Shown piece by piece: positions 9,758 to 12,687 of a stretch of 12,687 nucleotides of DNA. The notes beneath the pieces were generated by a model that searched no databases, was not told where the DNA came from, and was given only the letters and a program-made list of their open reading frames with translations. The number at the start of each line of letters is the position of its first letter. Position 1 is the stretch's first letter. Position numbers and translations under genes: made by a program. The stretch is from Bacteroidota bacterium (GTDB taxonomy: Bacteria > Bacteroidota > Bacteroidia > NS11-12g > UBA955), in NCBI GenBank assembly GCA_030836345.1, contig JAURQA010000067.1:1-12687 (forward strand), in the 5' to 3' direction.

Positions 9758-10719
9758 GGTCTCATTTCAACTTCAAACCTATTTACATACAAATCAAAAT
9801 CTTTCTGATCGGCAACTATATTGACGTTTTTAGGGAGATTAAACTTCTTTCCCACCACATAATTTCCAGTTAACAGCACATTTAAATTAGGCCAATTATT
9901 GGAAAGAGTTTTAGCATATGCCTCAGGAATTAAATTCATGTTTGAATTGGTGATACTCACAAAAAGCACATCAGGTCTTACTTCCTTAACGATTACATGC
10001 AACTCCTCTAAAGGAACAGATTCTCCCAAAGAAAATACTTTTTGACCCCTCACACGGAGCATATATTCAGCAAAAATGATGCTCAAACTATGGTTTTCGC
10101 CATTAGGAACAAATAATACATACTTCCTGGCATTCGCACTTTTGAGTACATCTAAATTGCCAATTGCAGAGTACAGTTGATGTTTTAATATATTAGTTAC
10201 GAAATGTTCATGTGCAATTGAAACCGAGCCATCCAGCCATAAAATACCGAGGTGTTTAAGAAACGGAAAGATGATATCAAACATGGTCGATTCCATACCT
10301 GATTTATCAATAAAACCATGAAGTATTTGGATAAACTCACGCTCATTAAAGCGCAACATAGCGTCGCCCAAAGACTGCATGACTCCCTCATTTTTAATTT
10401 GGCTTTCACTGAAAACTCTCGCTTTTAGCTGCACTTCATCTTTGGTCATGCCTGCGATCTTACTGATTTTAATGCCATTGGAATTAAGAATACCAACACT
10501 AATTAAAAAACGCAAATCGTCATTATCGTAATACCTAATGTTCGTATCCGTTCGTTTAGTATCTAAAATATCATAGCGTTGTTCCCATACTCTCAGGGTG
10601 TAAGCTTTTATTCCAGTAAGGTTTTCAATATCCCGAATGAAATACATTCCCTCAAAATCCTTTTTCGTCGATTTTACAACATTTTTCGACTTGGGTTTGT
10701 TAGTAGTTAAATTCGCCAT
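9754..10719 (-). CDS. MerR-family regulator with cobalamin-binding domain (LitR/CarH-like)
   Basis: A 321-aa transcription factor. Residues about 25-90 form a MerR helix-turn-helix (IENLTGIKAYTLRVWEQRY, then TNIRYYDNDDLRFL). Residues about 110-190 form a helical B12-cap domain with W161, nine residues, then E171-H172, the Wx9EH motif of CarH/LitR photoreceptors. Residues about 198-318 form a Rossmann-type cobalamin-binding domain with E208 and H210 (ExH, the lower axial ligand in CarH). The following Gly of ExHxxG is Ser213. CarH and LitR hold adenosylcobalamin as repressors and release DNA in light. The residue after W161 is Leu, where T. thermophilus CarH has a functionally important His. 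ATG 10719 gives a basic Lys/Ser/Thr-rich N-tail; ATG 10647 (297 aa) also fits the family. It faces the oxidoreductase/photolyase operon, its likely target. Confidence 0.87.
   Translation of the reverse strand: MANLTTNKPKSKNVVKSTKKDFEGMYFIRDIENLTGIKAYTLRVWEQRYDILDTKRTDTNIRYYDNDDLRFLISVGILNSNGIKISKIAGMTKDEVQLKARVFSESQIKNEGVMQSLGDAMLRFNEREFIQILHGFIDKSGMESTMFDIIFPFLKHLGILWLDGSVSIAHEHFVTNILKHQLYSAIGNLDVLKSANARKYVLFVPNGENHSLSIIFAEYMLRVRGQKVFSLGESVPLEELHVIVKEVRPDVLFVSITNSNMNLIPEAYAKTLSNNWPNLNVLLTGNYVVGKKFNLPKNVNIVADQKDFDLYVNRFEVEMRP
10661..10688. repeat. Paired TTTTTCG direct repeats upstream of the photorepair operon
   Basis: TTTTTCG occurs at 10661-10667 and 10682-10688, exactly 21 bp (two helical turns) apart, with TTTTACA between them. 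They lie 33-60 bp before the oxidoreductase start and inside the 5' coding part of the regulator gene. This is where a divergent operator would be expected, but the elements are T-rich and code for lysine-rich protein, so chance is a real alternative. Confidence 0.2.
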
Positions 10720-10720
10720 A

Positions 10721-11602
10721 ATGATAATTCTTTTAACAGGTGGATCCGGAAACGTAGGATCTAAAATTAAACAAATCTTAATGCAAAAAGGTTTTACAGT
10801 CAAAAACTTATCTCGAAATCCTTCCCATAAAAACGACTATAAATGGGATATTGATCAATCCTATATCGATCCTAAAGCTTTTGATAATGTAGATGCAGTG
10901 GTTCACTTAGCAGGAGCAGGAGTAATAGATAAAGCCTGGTCAAATGAGTATAAAGATACAATATACCGCAGCAGAATAGAATCAACTCAATTGCTCTATT
11001 CAGAAATTAAGAAACTCGAAAGAAAGCCAAGTAAAATAGTCAGTACTTCAGCCATAGGTTGCTATAAAGAACCCGTATTAAATGCCGATGAAAATTCCCC
11101 ATTTGGAACTGATTTCATGGCTCATGTTTGTAATAATTGGGAAATTGAAGCTTCCAAATTTAAAGAACTTGGAATGGAGGTTGGCATCATTCGTACCGGG
11201 ATTGTTTTGCAAAAAGAAGGTGGATTTTTTCCAGTGGCTAATAAAACAGCCTTCCTTAATATATTTCCAACCGTTGGCTCGCCCCAAAATTATTTGAGTT
11301 GGATTCATATAACGGATTTATGCAATCTATATCGTTTTATGATAGAAAACAAAACGCCTGAAATTGTAAACGGAGTGGCACCTGTAAGTGCAACACAAAT
11401 AGCATTCATGAAGCAATTAGCTGCGGTGCAAAACAAAACTGGATTTCATCCAAATATACCCTCAACAGTCATTAAAATGGCGATGGGACAGCGAAGCTCT
11501 GTGGCTTTAAGCAATAAGCAAATAGTACCTAAAGCCACTTTGGCCATGGGCTTTAAATATGATTATGGAAAATTGGATAAGGCTTTAAGAGATTTAGTAT
11601 AA
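10721..11602 (+). CDS. TIGR01777 family (YfcH-like) NAD(P)-dependent epimerase/oxidoreductase
   Basis: A 293-aa extended short-chain dehydrogenase. The Rossmann dinucleotide motif TGGSGNVGS lies at residues 6-14. Family features follow: DAVVHLAGAGVIDKAW, SRIESTQLL, a STSAIG block, the CNNWEIEA helix, IIRTGIVLQKEGG, and SWIHITDLCNL. The usual GYYG after STSAIG is GCYKE here, so the first tyrosine is Cys. The substrate is unknown in this family. ATG 10721 starts the first strand IILLTGG directly; upstream codons in frame (to 10637) belong to the antisense regulator gene. The ATG is one base from the ATG chosen for the divergent regulator. It is followed after 3 bp by photolyase, so the two are almost certainly co-transcribed. 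YfcH-type genes recur beside photolyase genes in other bacteria, which suggests a light- or flavin-linked role, by inference. Confidence 0.88.
   Translation: MIILLTGGSGNVGSKIKQILMQKGFTVKNLSRNPSHKNDYKWDIDQSYIDPKAFDNVDAVVHLAGAGVIDKAWSNEYKDTIYRSRIESTQLLYSEIKKLERKPSKIVSTSAIGCYKEPVLNADENSPFGTDFMAHVCNNWEIEASKFKELGMEVGIIRTGIVLQKEGGFFPVANKTAFLNIFPTVGSPQNYLSWIHITDLCNLYRFMIENKTPEIVNGVAPVSATQIAFMKQLAAVQNKTGFHPNIPSTVIKMAMGQRSSVALSNKQIVPKATLAMGFKYDYGKLDKALRDLV
10772..10804 (-). promoter_or_regulatory. Candidate Bacteroidota promoter for the MerR/B12 regulator
   Basis: On the minus strand, TTTG (10804-10801) is followed after 21 bp by AAGATTTG (10779-10772). This matches the Bacteroidota -33 TTG and, at seven of eight positions or better, the -7 TAnnTTTG element, with acceptable spacing. 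It would start transcription about 45-50 bases before the regulator ATG at 10719 and lies within the oxidoreductase coding sequence. This is pattern matching only. Confidence 0.3.
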
Positions 11603-11605
11603 ATT

Positions 11606-12687
11606 ATGAATTATTTTTGGTTTAGACGCGATTTGCGATTAGAAGACAATGCGGGCTTATATGAATCCTTAAAAAATGGACAGACGCAAGCTATATTTAT
11701 TTTTGACACTTCAATTTTGAATCATTTAGAGGAGCATGACCCCCGTGTTTCATTTATCCACGGTGAAATAATAAGACTTCAATCTGAATTACGCGATCTA
11801 AATTCCAGCCTAAGGGTGGAATACGGAAATACTAAAGAAGTATGGAAAACTCTTTTTTCGGAAACCGAAAAACCAGAAAAGATATATGTAAATCGCGATT
11901 ATGAACCCTATGCAAAAGATCGGGATAAAGCAATATTAACGCTTGCAAAAATCCACGATTGTGACTTTTTAAGTTTTAAGGATCAATGTATTTTTGAAAT
12001 GGATGAGGTAACTAAAGATGACGGTCTCCCCTACACAGTATATACTCCATATTCGAAGAAATGGAAAGCTAAGTACACCGATTATTACGGTAAAGCTTAT
12101 CCAACAGAAAATTATTTTTCGAATTTCAACTCATCAGATTTTGAAAAAATACCTAGCCTCAAAGAAATGGGATTTAAACACAATTCCCTTGCTATTCCCG
12201 AACGAAACGTTCCGCAGAAAACTATTAAAGAATACGAAAAACACAGAGACATCCCATCTATCCAAGGAACGAGTAGATTAAGTATACATTTTAGATTTGG
12301 GACCATTTCCATTCGAGAAAAATTGAAAAAAGGCATGAGTCTTTCCGAAAAATGGGTGAATGAATTAATTTGGAGAGATTTTTACATGCAAATATTACAT
12401 CATTTCCCTCATGTAGCCCATCAATCCTTCAAAAAACAATACGACCAAATTAATTGGCGCAATAATGAAAAAGATTTTAAGGCATGGTGTGAAGGTAAAA
12501 CAGGGTATCCCATCGTAGATGCAGGCATGAGAGAGCTAAACACCACTGGATTCATGCACAATCGCATACGCATGGTTGTATCCTCCTTTCTAACAAAGCA
12601 CTTACTCATCGACTGGAGATGGGGAGAGCGTTATTTTGCCAAAAAATTGTTGGATTTTGAGCTGGCTAGCAATAATGGTGGATGGCA
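11606..12687 (+). CDS. phrB: Class I deoxyribodipyrimidine (CPD) photolyase, C-terminus beyond the window
   Basis: The first 360 codons of a photolyase, open to the right edge; the family runs about 430-480 aa, so perhaps 75-100 residues are missing. It repairs UV-induced pyrimidine dimers using blue light and FADH-. The N-terminal antenna domain begins FWFRRDLRLEDN. The FAD domain shows GTSRLSIHFRFGTIS, ELIWRDFY (the E. coli Glu274/Trp277 region), WCEGKTGYPIVDAGMRELN, MHNRIRMVV and ELASNNGGW. All three tryptophans of the electron-transfer triad are present at W284, W337 and W360, with the same spacing (53 and 23) as E. coli W306/W359/W382. No frameshift is seen. It is translationally close-coupled to the oxidoreductase (3-bp gap), and control by the divergent cobalamin-type regulator is inferred from position. 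Confidence 0.96.
   Translation, partial: MNYFWFRRDLRLEDNAGLYESLKNGQTQAIFIFDTSILNHLEEHDPRVSFIHGEIIRLQSELRDLNSSLRVEYGNTKEVWKTLFSETEKPEKIYVNRDYEPYAKDRDKAILTLAKIHDCDFLSFKDQCIFEMDEVTKDDGLPYTVYTPYSKKWKAKYTDYYGKAYPTENYFSNFNSSDFEKIPSLKEMGFKHNSLAIPERNVPQKTIKEYEKHRDIPSIQGTSRLSIHFRFGTISIREKLKKGMSLSEKWVNELIWRDFYMQILHHFPHVAHQSFKKQYDQINWRNNEKDFKAWCEGKTGYPIVDAGMRELNTTGFMHNRIRMVVSSFLTKHLLIDWRWGERYFAKKLLDFELASNNGGW

Noticed and set aside
10742..10760. GATCC/GGATC inverted repeat near the oxidoreductase start
   Set aside because: It encodes the glycine-rich GGSGNVGS motif, so coding constraint explains it.
10720..10803. N-terminal extension of the regulator to 10803
   Set aside because: The extra 28 residues are antisense to the Rossmann motif of the oxidoreductase and do not resemble MerR N-termini.
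12018..12281. 87-codon plus-strand ORF
   Set aside because: It is an out-of-frame shadow within the photolyase gene, which is continuous from 11606 to the edge.

Overview
The window looks like chromosomal DNA from a low-GC member of the Bacteroidota, most likely Flavobacteriales-like. The evidence is the trigger factor directly upstream of a ClpP-type start, the ligA/DUF6913/dapA neighbourhood, a Bacteroidota-style MerR/B12 regulator, little use of Shine-Dalgarno sites, and some GTG/TTG starts. It is gene-dense. I see no transposase, prophage, CRISPR array, rRNA or other accessory island, and no stretch over 300 bases lacks a gene.

Left part, minus strand (1-3958). Reading leftwards from 3958 there is a 760-aa exported protein with N-terminal TPR-like repeats and a C-terminal CAP/SCP-type domain. 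Next come tRNA-Leu(UAG), its intrinsic terminator, tig (trigger factor, GTG start), and the first 21 codons of what is probably clpP, running off the left edge. Here nascent-chain folding and proteolysis sit side by side.

Middle part, plus strand (4208-9757). A short intergenic region carries an inverted repeat and a tiny ORF with an ideal Shine-Dalgarno site. A divergent DUF1697 protein follows. Then comes a compact run: ligA (NAD-dependent DNA ligase), a DUF6913 protein, a TfoX-N-terminal-like small protein, an AI-2E-type membrane protein and dapA (lysine/diaminopimelate synthesis).

Right part (9754-12687). A MerR regulator with a cobalamin-binding module of the LitR/CarH type lies on the minus strand. 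It ends tail-to-tail with dapA in a shared TTAA and begins head-to-head with an oxidoreductase of the TIGR01777 (YfcH-like) family. Three bases after that oxidoreductase, a class I DNA photolyase starts and runs off the right edge. This is the most interesting region: a probable cobalamin-dependent light-response unit whose regulator faces a photorepair operon. The regulator keeps the Wx9EH cap motif and the lower-axial His of the CarH family. It appears to lack the second His that CarH uses after illumination, so its photochemistry, or even its light dependence, may differ.
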